Source: Flammula alnicola (taxonomy: Eukaryota > Basidiomycota > Agaricomycetes > Agaricales > Strophariaceae). Taken from it: 35,126 bases of DNA. The first letter of the stretch is position 1; each line of letters starts with the position of its first letter. Made by a program: the position numbers and the translations under genes. Positions 23,530 to 33,265 of the stretch are shown here, piece by piece. The notes under the pieces were generated by a model. It saw only the letters and a program-made list of their open reading frames with translations. It was not told the origin of the DNA and did no database searches. The DNA lies in the NCBI GenBank assembly GCA_015499995.1, contig JADNRV010000436.1:1-35126 (forward strand), read 5' to 3'.

Positions 23530-23944
23530 ATGGAGAAATTCGACGAAGCAACTCAAGTACGTGTCGAATTGGAAACGCCGCGTGTATTCTATCTCACAGT
23601 TCCCTAGAAGGAGCTGGCGACCTTTCTCGAGAGGGAACAGGCCATGGTACGCCTTGTGAATTCGACGTATGCTTCTTTCATTTGACACGCTTTCTGTGAA
23701 GGCGAAAATGCAGTCATCAATCCACCAACTCACCGGTGTATGCTGGAAAAAGTGCGCAGTATCTATCACCCATCTTCTCAAGTCCTCATGCTCATACCTT
23801 TTCAGGTGTGTCACTGGCACACCAGGGAAATATTTCTCTCGCAGTGAAGAGTCATGCCTCGCGAATTGCGTGGACAGATTCCTCGACAGCAGCCTGTTTT
23901 TGGTGAAGCAGATCGAGCAGAAACGATTAGAAGGCGGCGTTTAA
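23530..23944 (+). CDS. TIM8: Mitochondrial import translocase subunit Tim8
   Basis: This is a small intermembrane-space chaperone that, with Tim13, escorts hydrophobic precursors to the TIM22 or TOB machineries. Four exons (23530-23556, 23608-23646, 23702-23751, 23806-23944) join in phase to 84 aa, the family size. The N-terminal helix KELATFLEREQ is followed by SSIHQLTGVCWKKC. The twin CX3C motifs are complete: Cys36/Cys40 and Cys56/Cys60 (CLANC), spaced 15 residues apart. They are followed by VDRFLDSSLFLV, the Tim8 signature. With three introns in so short a gene it is easy to miss. Its stop lies 72 nt from the stop of the convergent acyltransferase. Confidence 0.92.
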
Positions 23945-24016
23945 GCACAAATATAATCCCTCCTGAGGGCGACGTTGATACATGGAATTCCACACGTATG
24001 TACTCTGCCCAGTATC

Positions 24017-25557
24017 TCACCCTCTTATTCTACCCCATGAATATGCAACCAATCCCGGCCAGAAAAAACAAAAAGCATCTAGGATTTCTCGTTTCCGCCG
24101 CAACTGCAATGGAATTTCAACGACAGGCGCATGCGAATCTGTCGGATCTAAAGAACCCGTCTCGAGGAATTTATCCATGTCCTCGTCTTTCTCTTGCCAA
24201 AGTTTCCTAAGCCAAAAGTCGAAAACTTCCTTCTCCTCGCTTGGAATGTCGACTTCTACTATTCGCTTGGCCTTCCGGTCTGGTGTTTTAGCACCCGAAG
24301 TTCCTGCAAGGTCGCCAATTGGAACATCACTGGTGACGTCAAATAACCTGAGATGCATATGAATAGCGGGTGGAGAAACGCCGTCGAAGAAAAGGGATCT
24401 CAAAGTATAATAATCCTGTCCGTATCCCATTGACGGGATTCCTGGAAAGTCGATGAGCATCTTCAATCTCCATTTACGCTTGTCAGCCTACCAGGGTATG
24501 CAACGGTCATGTCCAGTAACCGCAGGTCTGGTATCCTAGGTGCAAGGGAGCGCAAACTATAGTGCAAACCCGTAGACCTCGGCAATAATACATGCTTCAT
24601 ATCTGACTATTGTTTACTTTAGTAAAAGCGAAGCTTTCCCCAGAGAATGGCTCACAATTCCCATTTTGTCCGCGTATTTCTTACTCCTCGGCCGAGTGTT
24701 CTTACTGACAAGGGTTCCTTCAGGGTAGAGAATAAAACAAAGGGGTTTGCCTTCCCTCTCGGCTTCCCTTCCCAGGGATGCAAGGTCGACGGCCAGTTGT
24801 TGTCTATCAGATGCCCAAGAACGAGCGAGAAAAATGAACTTGAAGAATTGCATACCCTGACAAATAGCGGAAATTGGGGTCAGAAGCATTTGATTACGAG
24901 AACTTGGAACTCACCCAACCAACAATGGGGACCCATCGAAGGCTCTTCTTGAGAGTAATGTACACGTAACGGTGAACGGAATGGGGACTCATAAAGTACG
25001 TGAAACACCATGCGTACCACCAGTCGGCGTATACCTTGGGCCGAGATTGGGGTTAGCATTGAGCAACTGGGCGCTTGAAATCAAAACACACCTGATGGTT
25101 GGCAATCAACACGAATTTCGTTGGTAAGTCCAATGCAACGGGGTTGCCGTCATTGTCCTTGATGACATAGCGGTCTATTTCCTCTGGTGTGAAGCTACCC
25201 ATTCCTTCTGTTTCGAATGTGACTACAAGCTTCGTGGGTGCAAACCATTGAGACATGAGAACTAGGGGATAGAATTCCACGTTGAAGACAACATTGCAAT
25301 GATGAGCAGAGGAACGACGTACTTTGAAGGCACCCAAAGGCACCTTTAGTATAACGAATGCCAGCATAGTACAATTTTCTCGACCATCTGAATGGGAGAA
25401 TGCGGAAGGGCAGCAGAAAGATGAATTGGGACGCATTTATCATAAGACAGGCGGCATTGAAGAGGATAAAGAACAAGAAGGCTTGGAATATCCTAAGCCA
25501 TGTTCTCGGTGGGCGCTGATTGATAGGGATTGCGTACAAGGGTGTGTCGGACGACAT
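24017..25557 (-). CDS. Lysophospholipid acyltransferase (AGPAT/LCLAT-like, PlsC family)
   Basis: This is a membrane acyltransferase that moves a fatty acyl chain onto a lysophospholipid, related to LCLAT1/AGPAT5 and yeast CST26/MUM3. Six exons (25557-25323, 25261-25092, 25034-24915, 24856-24656, 24606-24492, 24441-24017) join in phase to 421 aa. A hydrophobic N-terminal helix (residues about 26-50) precedes the catalytic NHQVYAD motif at 133-139 (NHX4D), split by an intron after NHQ. Then come SLRWVPIVGWGMQFF, the glycerol-phosphate-binding FILYPEGT near 217-223, RSTGL and VAYPGIP. The start at MSSDTPLYAI was chosen because the longer upstream frame is unlike the family. It faces the F-box gene across a 169-nt divergent promoter. 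Confidence 0.9.
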
Positions 25558-25726
25558 GCACGTCGAGGACGGACCGGAAGAGGTGTGGAGGAAGAGGGGA
25601 GTCAAGGCACACTGGCACAGACGCCAGGACATCCATCTGCTTTCACAGCCGTGCGGCCGTTGATGGAATGGATGTGACATCACATGTCTGCCAAACTCAA
25701 ACTCTATCCACTCTCTCGCACTCACC
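25558..25726. promoter_or_regulatory. Divergent promoter of acyltransferase and F-box genes
   Basis: The two ATGs are only 169 nt apart on opposite strands, so one nucleosome-free region probably drives both. A CT-rich stretch lies just before the + strand ATG. I see no clear TATA box. Confidence 0.4.
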
Positions 25727-26806
25727 ATGGCACGCAGCGAGTTCATCGACGACCTCATCCCTCTCATTCTCGAGGCCGACAACTGGTGGCCGCGCGATCT
25801 CGTCGCCCTCTCCACCGTCTCCCCGTCATGGCTTTTTTACGTCCGCAGGAGACTTTACCCCTATCCCATCATACAATCATTCCCAGCTGCAAGGTTGCTC
25901 GCGAGGACACTTACCGAGAACCCTGCTTTGACCTCCCTCGTCACCGGGATATACCTTCGACCCATGGTGAAGGATCCATTCACCCGAACCCAACCTGCAG
26001 AGTTGAAAGCCCTGAGGTTTCTACTTAGTCTTGAAGGGTTGACTTCCATTGCGCTTGGAGGCCAATTGTCTATAAGAGCCGAAAGGCTTTTGAGACTAAT
26101 AGCTTATCCAGATATCCTCCAAGACCTACATATTGACGGCAGTCTTCTTGGACATCATCTGACGTCACGTCCATCTCTGGAGTGGGACGAGTCGCTGGCG
26201 TTTGCATTCCCAAACCTCAGGAAACTACGGCTCACCGAAATCGAACTCGACATCACACCACCTTCTATTCTATCCGCGTCCTCCATATCCAGTCTTATCG
26301 TCGAAAATGTCCACATCCTCAGTGGTCATCTTCACCATCTTCTAAATGGCGCCAAGGCACTGGACCGGTTGCATATCACTTCGAATGATCCCGCTGTGTC
26401 CGACGAACAACTACGCCTCGTGCTTGCCTCGTGCGCCGTAGGATGTCTACACTATAACATGCGAAAAGACACCAATCTCAACCGTTTTCTTCTCGGTATG
26501 GATTCTGACAGCGTAGAATCCCTGCGTTGCCTGCACCTCGATGGAGTGTTCGTCGATTTGGGTGTGCTCTGGGTCGTCGAGCAGATTTGTCGGAATTTGG
26601 TGGAATTTGTCGTTTCGGGGAGGACGGTGCGGGTGTCTTCTGACGAGTGGGCGCATTTCATAAGATCCGGTGCATTGTCTTCGCTTCGTCGACTCGGCTT
26701 GCCATGGGGAACGAACATTCCGCCTTTCATGCCGTGGTCGCCATCGGACAGTCAGCAGATCCGAGATGCGTGTGCGTCGAGGAAGACGCCACTAACCCTG
26801 CACTGA
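25727..26806 (+). CDS. F-box/LRR-like protein
   Basis: This is an intronless 359-aa protein. Residues about 8-47 (FIDDLIPLILEADNWWPRDL, then ALSTVSPSWLFYVRRRLY) resemble the degenerate F-box abundant in Agaricomycetes, which binds Skp1 in SCF ubiquitin ligases. The rest consists of irregular leucine-rich repeat-like units (LTSIALGGQLSIRAERLLRL, FPNLRKLRLTEIELD, VESLRCLHLDGVFVDLGVL, LSSLRRLGLPWG), probably the target-binding part. Such genes form large, fast-evolving families. The start is the first ATG after a CT-rich leader. The F-box call is by pattern only. Confidence 0.7.
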   Translation: MARSEFIDDLIPLILEADNWWPRDLVALSTVSPSWLFYVRRRLYPYPIIQSFPAARLLARTLTENPALTSLVTGIYLRPMVKDPFTRTQPAELKALRFLLSLEGLTSIALGGQLSIRAERLLRLIAYPDILQDLHIDGSLLGHHLTSRPSLEWDESLAFAFPNLRKLRLTEIELDITPPSILSASSISSLIVENVHILSGHLHHLLNGAKALDRLHITSNDPAVSDEQLRLVLASCAVGCLHYNMRKDTNLNRFLLGMDSDSVESLRCLHLDGVFVDLGVLWVVEQICRNLVEFVVSGRTVRVSSDEWAHFIRSGALSSLRRLGLPWGTNIPPFMPWSPSDSQQIRDACASRKTPLTLH

Positions 26807-27138
26807 TAAGCAGTGAGGATGGTATATGTATGATTTTGGGCTATGTAGCATAATGTATACCCTGCCGTTTGTACTCTTGATGATATTTACATTTTGCAAC
26901 ATAAAGTGGCTATATATAAGCGTGTTTGTGAGCCGAAAGGGGTTATGAACTTGGGAAAGGCGAGGAATTTCTTTCTACAGACCGACTTTCCACTCTTTCT
27001 CGGGCGTCTTTCTGTCTCTCCCTCTCTCGCCCCCGCGGCACTACTACATCGTAACAGCGCACTTTGTCCCAGGTGCGCCCACAACTCTTCGTTGCCCGCC
27101 CTATCATCTCACTTCTGCCTCCGTAGTGCCCAGATCCT
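26807..27138. other. Intergenic region with CT-rich promoter
   Basis: This is the 3' flank of the F-box gene and the promoter of the hydrolase, with long pyrimidine runs (about 26985-27040 and 27085-27130). No gene or RNA is recognised. Confidence 0.5.
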
Positions 27139-30100
27139 ATGCAGTCTATTTTATCCCGTCACAATTCTAATTCGCACCGCACCCCCCGCAAATCCTCATC
27201 TTTTCTCTCTTTGCGACGTGAAAAAGACAAGTCGTCTTTCAATGACGCCAATCCGTCTCCATACGACAATGCCGGTCCTTCCAATACATCGCCTTCTAGC
27301 TACTTTGACGTGTATCCAAGGCCAAAGCCTGCTACAGTTTCTCGTTCATTAAAGTCAAGAATCAGTCGATCCTCGCCCTCCAGCAACACTCCACCCCAGG
27401 AAGCTTCGCCAATCCCATATCACGACCCTGTTCCCCGATACAGTGATGTAGCCACCAACAGTCCCACCTACGCCTTCCCTTCTTTCGATCCTGATGACGA
27501 GTCCTCCTTCGCCCACGCTCCTTTGGCCAATGGTAATTATTCCCGCACCCGCTCCAGGACTGGGCCATCGGGCAGGTCGAAATGGGAACCCACCCCCGCC
27601 GTACCCCAACTCCGCTTCTCAAACTCCTCCTCTACCCAGCATACGGAAACACCGCCCCGAACTCCCGATGATTACACGGCTTCCAGCGATTCCCTGGATC
27701 TTTTCCCTGTAGTTGTTGCTGCTCCAGTTGCTGGTGTAGAAACCATGGACGCTCTGGTTGATGGAATGAACGGCGGTGATGGTCTCAGTTCGTCAAGGAG
27801 ATCATCGAATCGTAGCCGTTTTGGGATTCCAAACCACCATCCTCTCTACCAACCGCCCTTGCCTACTCCACCTCCAGGTATTGTTCTTGGAGGTGGGAAA
27901 GCAAGGCCGAGAGTAACACGAAAAGCGAGTACTTCGGGTGATTCCAGTGAAGATGAGGACGCCTATTCATCTTCGCATAACCCACCATCCAGGACCCGTC
28001 GACGCCGGATGCGGCCTCCTTCCAGGACAACGTCCAATTCCACGATTACACCTCCTTCTATTTCGCCGATTCTAGCCGATGAAATTATCCCCCATGCCAG
28101 TGTGGACCACAGTCACACCACACGACGACCTCTACCGCGTCGGCCCAGTACTACTAGCACCATTGAATACCGCAAGAGCGTTGTGCCGTCGATATCAGAA
28201 ATTATCCGCAACCATGCCCCACTGGAGAGTCAAGTTCGGTCCCGGCCTCCAACGATCCGCTCGACTTCACTTTATTCCCCCAGCAACCAAGGACATGCCA
28301 TCGTTCACGAAGAGCCAGAATCCGAACCTGAACCGCTGACACGTGAAGAAGAGGCTGAACTGCTGTCACGCTCTTCCATTGACAGCGTTGCTGATGAGGT
28401 GCAACGCACGATCCGCAACCAGTCTCTTCCGAAGCCCCTACCTCCACCTCCCCCAAGTTCAGCCTCCGCATTTATAAAGCGATACTCGACAGTATCCGAT
28501 AACGCCAGCAGCATTTATTCCCCCGTTCCGACCCTGGCGCACACTCTATCTATTCCTTATCAGCGCCGTCAAGTTATATCCCTCCATCGCCTTTGGAAGG
28601 GTCCACTTTCCTGTCGATGGTTAAATCTTCACCCTCACACGCGGTGGCGCAATACCTTCGCTCTTCACGATTAACTACGCTTCTTAAACTCACTCGGTCG
28701 CCTCATGCATCACAGGACAATCCTTTGACCGTCAGTCTTTCCGATCTAGGGAGCCCGACAGGATATCCGGTCGTTGTCTTCCTGGGTCTGGTTGTGTACG
28801 CCACATCATGGGACTCTATGATGAGATGGCAGATTGCATGGGTCTCAGGCTGATTACGATTGATCGGTACGTGGCTACAGTCAATTAAAATTCGCCCTTT
28901 CTGACCGCGGCCTTGTTTCGTAGGTGGGGCTTAGGTCGGACGGAACCTCGTTCAAAGTCTGCAAAAGGCATCATGCAGTGGGCTTCAGTGGTCGAAGAAG
29001 TGTTGGATTTACTGCATATTGACCAATGCAGTATTATGGCTCATTCGGCTGGCGCGCCGTATGCACTCTCTTTTGCAAATAAACTACCGTCTCGCATCCG
29101 AGGTGATATCTGTTTGCTCGCTCCATGGGTGGGAGGTAGCGAAAGCAGTGAGTTCTGCTCTTTTTTGTCGCCTGCTGCTTCTGCTTGCTAAATAAATGAA
29201 AATTAGGTGGATATAAGTGGCTTAAATATGTGCCCAACAGCATTCTGAAAACGGCGCAAGCTGCTGAATGGAAGATTCAGGCTTGGATGATAGGCAAGCC
29301 TCCTACAATCGCGTATGAGGGCATCGGATACACGGCGCCTACAGTACCCAAATCGACCAAACGCATCGCCTTCGCGGACGGGTGGAAATCTGAACGTTGT
29401 TTATCCCTCTAATACGGAAGCTCGGCCCCGGCCCAGCGTAGGATCAAGTCAAAGTACTTTCAGCGAGTACGATGACCTAGGTGATTTTGATGGCCGCTTT
29501 GAAAGTCGTAGCACATTGGGCTTGAAGTCGCGGTCGGCGTCAACACCACAGTATGGTACTGTCAGGGCAGACGGCAGCGTTGTTGTAGCCAAGAGGAAAA
29601 CCTCTCGAGGCATTCTGGAGAGGTTGAAAGGGTCATCCACCTCGCCCTCTCAAACTCAGGAGAAACAAGCCTCTGGCTCCAGCAAAAAGCTCAAGGGGCT
29701 GAGGTCGATGGGGTCTCTCAAATCCAAGAGCCGCGAAGTCCCTAAATCCGAGCCTCCAAGCCCTCAATTGCCGCCTGCTCTTCGCATGGACATTGGATTG
29801 GGACTGGAGGACCTCTCGTGGACGGCTTCCATTGAACCGGATCTACCGACAGCGACTCCGCACATGTATTCAAATGGGGCGTCAAATAGCCGCAGTGGAG
29901 GCCGGCGATCGATATCTTTTACGTCGTCGAAAGCCGCACCTCCTCCATCAATGCCTCCATCAATGCCGGGCTCTCCATCTCCAAGTACATTTTCGACGAC
30001 CTTTGTGCAGAATGGGACAGGCAACCACCAAGTTGCGCTGGGGAACGCCCTCATTGCTGCTTCGCATGCCGAGTCAGCAAAGGGCACGCATAATGACCTT

Positions 30101-30385
30101 TTGCAAATCCTCAATCACGAAAACCACTCTTGGGGTTTTTCGTACGCGTCCTATCCGCACAAGGTTAGGGTTTGGTATGGCGACAAGGACGAGAAGATCG
30201 CCGAGAACGCTGTTAGATGGATGGAACGCACTATGGGGCCTGATAGGTGTTCCGTTAAGGTGGTTAAAGGCGCGGATCACGGTCTGATGTATAGAAGCAG
30301 CGCAGTGGTAGACGTGTTAGAATGGATCGTCAGCGCATGGAGAACGGAAGACAGGATCGCCCAGCCTTACTCGGGTCTGCACTAA
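27139..30385 (+). CDS. Alpha/beta hydrolase with long disordered regions, apparent frameshifts
   Basis: About 470 N-terminal residues are low-complexity Ser/Pro/Arg-rich sequence (27139 to about 28555). The hydrolase core follows: LTTLLKLTRSPHA, VSLSDLGSPTGYPVVVFLG, RHIMGLYDEMADCMGLRLIT, IDRWGLGRTEPRS. The nucleophile elbow AHSAGAPYAL (Ser) comes next, then APWVGGSES and a cap-like helix (AAEWKIQAWMIGKPP). A second disordered insert of roughly 240 residues precedes the acid (VWYGDKDE) and the catalytic His (GADHGLMYRSS). Introns are at 28867-28923 and 29148-29206. Frames break at about 28550-28570 and 28785-28795, the second consistent with one missing G in LGLGCV. A further frame change at about 29340-29410 could be an intron or a third indel. 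Substrate unknown; lipase or epoxide-hydrolase-like folds are possible. Confidence 0.78.
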
Positions 30386-30632
30386 AGTTCTTTTCTTCAT
30401 AATGTGCACTTTTTTCTATTTCATATTATTCTCGCGTTGTTCGTTTCTTGTGGACCGCATTTACTTATATCCTGGAGCTCGTATATATACCATTCATTCT
30501 TCCTCCACACGATATCCCTATATCCAATCATTCGCTTTTTGTATTCATAACATACTTATCGTACCACCATCCCTACATACTTCACAATGCGTGTTATAAT
30601 TTAAACAGTCGCCGTCATGTGACCAGCATAAG
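30386..30632. other. 3' flank of hydrolase gene
   Basis: AT- and pyrimidine-rich sequence with no gene; nothing else is recognised. Confidence 0.5.
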
Positions 30633-30826
30633 ATGAGAAACATGGAGCAACCTCGGAATGGAAACTCCTCGGAGTCCCAACCCAAGTCTTTGACGACTAC
30701 CTTATTCAAGTTATTGACCTTTTGGCCGCTAACCCCAGCAACCATGTAAGTATATGCGTCCTACAAGTGCTATAAGAGCTTACCATCTCTGCTAGTGGTT
30801 GTTGGAGATTCGCCTTTTCTACGTGA
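30633..30826 (+). other. Possible spliced upstream ORF or 5' leader of Ies1-like gene
   Basis: An ATG at 30633 opens a frame with MEQPRNGNSSESQPK and LFKLLTFWPLTP, then a canonical GTAAGT donor at 30746 and a TAG acceptor ending at 30795. Spliced, it would give 47 aa and stop at 30826, 16 nt before the ATG of the Ies1-like gene. It could be an upstream ORF or an intron in the 5' leader. A free-standing protein is less likely. Confidence 0.3.
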
Positions 30827-30842
30827 ATCACACATCACTTGA

Positions 30843-32773
30843 ATGGCGGCTTCGCGAAAGGCCAGCCCTACGCCACGCAGAGTAGTGGCACTCAAACGCG
30901 CCGATGGAGAGCCTTTGACTCGTGCAGATATTCAATACGACGTGCTTCACGGCATATTCAGCGACACGCATGAGGTCTTCTCCGACCCTTACCGCGACAC
31001 CGAGGACGGAAAGAAATTATGTTTCCGAGACTTGTACATCAAAGCCATATTCAATTCTCCCAAAGCCACGAAGGCTCTCAAAGACAAGATGACGGAGTCT
31101 TCGACGTTTGCGCTGGACTTTGCTATGCTTTCACTTTTGGTGAATGTAGGGCGCGTTAATACCACGATGAGCTGTGAGTCGGTCAGTTTTCTATATTTGA
31201 AATGGTAACTAAGACATATTTTGCACAGTTTTTCCTGAGATGAAGACCACCATCCGAACCTATCATCCCATCCCATCACTCCAGCGCACGAACGGCAACA
31301 TGCAAGATGCGCCGCGAATTAAACATATACTCAAGACGAGTCTGTTGGAGGATGAAGCGAAAAACCCGCCTGCAACTCCAGCTGATATACTGACTCGTTG
31401 TGTTCGTTGCCATATCCACATGCGTTCAGCGCCACGCTGACACCACTCTCTGCCCTTAGAAAGCTGGCCAGCCTCCTTCAACAAGCATTACGAATCTCAT
31501 ATTTGTCCTCGCTCATCACACCGGGGTGGGTCAAAACCATGATGCTTTAATTACTGTGGCTAATCTTTACTTAATTAGCCAATTGGACAAGCGCACTTTC
31601 AAGGCCGCGTAGATTTCCTTGACCTCTTCCTACGCACGGAGGTCTCGTCAGCTTCCCGTGCCCAAGCTTTTCTCTGGCTTTGTTATAATTATTTGGAAGC
31701 GCCTTCTTCTGAAGACGATTATGACGAAGAGCCGACTCCGAGCCCTTTCTCGGACCCATCAAAGCCGACCTCTTCTCCTCCTTTCACATTCCTGACGTCA
31801 GAGGAGATTTTGGAGGAGAACCAAGAGTCACCCGAAGACATTGCCATGGCAGAAAGGCTCGTCACTCAAAGAAGTCGCATTGTCCAAAATCAAGGTGCCA
31901 AAGAGTCCGGTAAAGCATCAGCCAAAGCATCAGTCAATGGCAGTGTTGTGGGCGAAGACGAAGAGCCGCCAGTACTGCCTGCTGAGGAGACGAAAGGCAA
32001 AGGCAAACGTGCAGCTCCTAGTACCAGTATCAAAATCAAAGGGAAGCGTGCGGCTGCTACAAAAGAGAAGAAGGCCGTGATAACCAAGGAGAAACCAAAG
32101 GAAATGGAGCCAATTGCCCTTGTTCCCGACCTTGACGATGACGATAATCTACTGGAGGCATTCGTCAAACGTGAGTGGTCGACGGGCTCTAAACACTCCA
32201 AAATTAAACTGATAGGAACATAAACAGAGCGTTCTTTGCCTCGAGCAAGGCAACGTGCTTACGAACGATATGAACATTCTTTAAGCGTATTTTCCTCTGT
32301 TGCAGGACCTCCATCGGCCCATCAAAATGGCTCGACTCCTGAGCATGCATATGGCACGTCGCACCGTCATCGATATTCGCCATATGGACAACAACACACT
32401 CAATTGAAGGACACGCATCGCCCACGATACAGGCAACATTCCCATCCTATCTCTCAACCTCGGAGTATGCTGCAACGTGGGTCTCTATATTTTTATAGCA
32501 ATCATTGCCTTATATGAGACTTCTTTCCCAGAGGCTTGGCAAGTCGTAACATCGACAGATCCTCTCGTTGACTCTGATGACGAGGTTGGCGGTGACGAGT
32601 ATGCTCGAGAAGATTACGGTGGGTTTCATTCCCATTCCATCATTAGTCTAAGGGTACCGGCTGACCAATTCCACTTTGCAGTCCAACGCCTGAAAGTGAT
32701 CAACCGCTTAGCCCAACATTGGACACATGAACAACCCCCATACTCTGCGCAGATGGACACAGACCCGATCTAA
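30843..32773 (+). CDS. IES1: INO80 complex subunit Ies1-like protein, full-length copy
   Basis: This is a predicted nuclear accessory subunit of the INO80 remodeller. Seven exons (30843-31173, 31229-31396, 31464-31525, 31579-32170, 32228-32476, 32532-32618, 32682-32773) join in phase to 526 aa. The conserved domain covers residues about 20-240: ADGEPLTRADIQYDVLHGIF, FRDLYIKAIFNSPKATKALK, LVNVGRVNTTMSFFPEMK, RTYHPIPSLQ, QDAPRIKHILK, NLIFVLAHHTG, DFLDLFLRTEVSSASRAQAF. An acidic region follows, then a Lys-rich NLS-like segment (KGKGKRAAPS, IKGKRAAATKEKKAV), a Tyr/His-rich stretch, and a C-terminal STDPLVDSDDE block shared with the copy at 21195. The donor at 31397 (GTTGTG) is weak; the 31463/31464 acceptor was chosen by phase and by alignment to the paralogue. 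Ies1 identity rests on remembered family motifs. Confidence 0.8.
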
Positions 32774-33265
32774 GCAAGCACCAGCTTATTACTGTCCTTA
32801 CACTTATTTAATCCAGTGCCCAGATTTCAGAACCGAGCAGCCATTTTTTATTGTTATAATTATCTCAATTCATACATTTGTAGACTTTACATATTTCCTG
32901 ACATACTTTATACGAAGTTAGCCATTTGCGTTATCGATTTTATTCATGAATGGTGACTGCAGCAAAAACTCTCTATTATCCTACAACTATTGAACAAAAA
33001 TCCCGAAGTATGAAGAACGCACAAAAAGAAACATGATCAGAAGGCAAATAGGCAATAATGAGATTTAGAGAAAAGAAGATGAACGTAATGAAGATAAGGC
33101 GGCGCTTGTTGAGAAGATCAAGGTGGTCGAAAGGCTGAGCGAGTCGAAATTCGAGACATGTCTGCAGCTCAAACCCTTCCATACTTCAAATGCCCCCGTT
33201 CATTTGAAGTCCTGTATTCTGCACCATCTAACTCTCATCTAAGCCGAAATAGAAAGAGTACACGG
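32774..33265. other. Convergent intergenic region
   Basis: About 490 nt between two stop codons on opposite strands. It is AT-rich and I find no gene, tRNA or repeat. Confidence 0.5.

Noticed and set aside
23811..24020. - strand frame overlapping TIM8
   Set aside because: TIM8 on + has the complete twin CX3C signature and consistent splicing; the opposite frame has no support.
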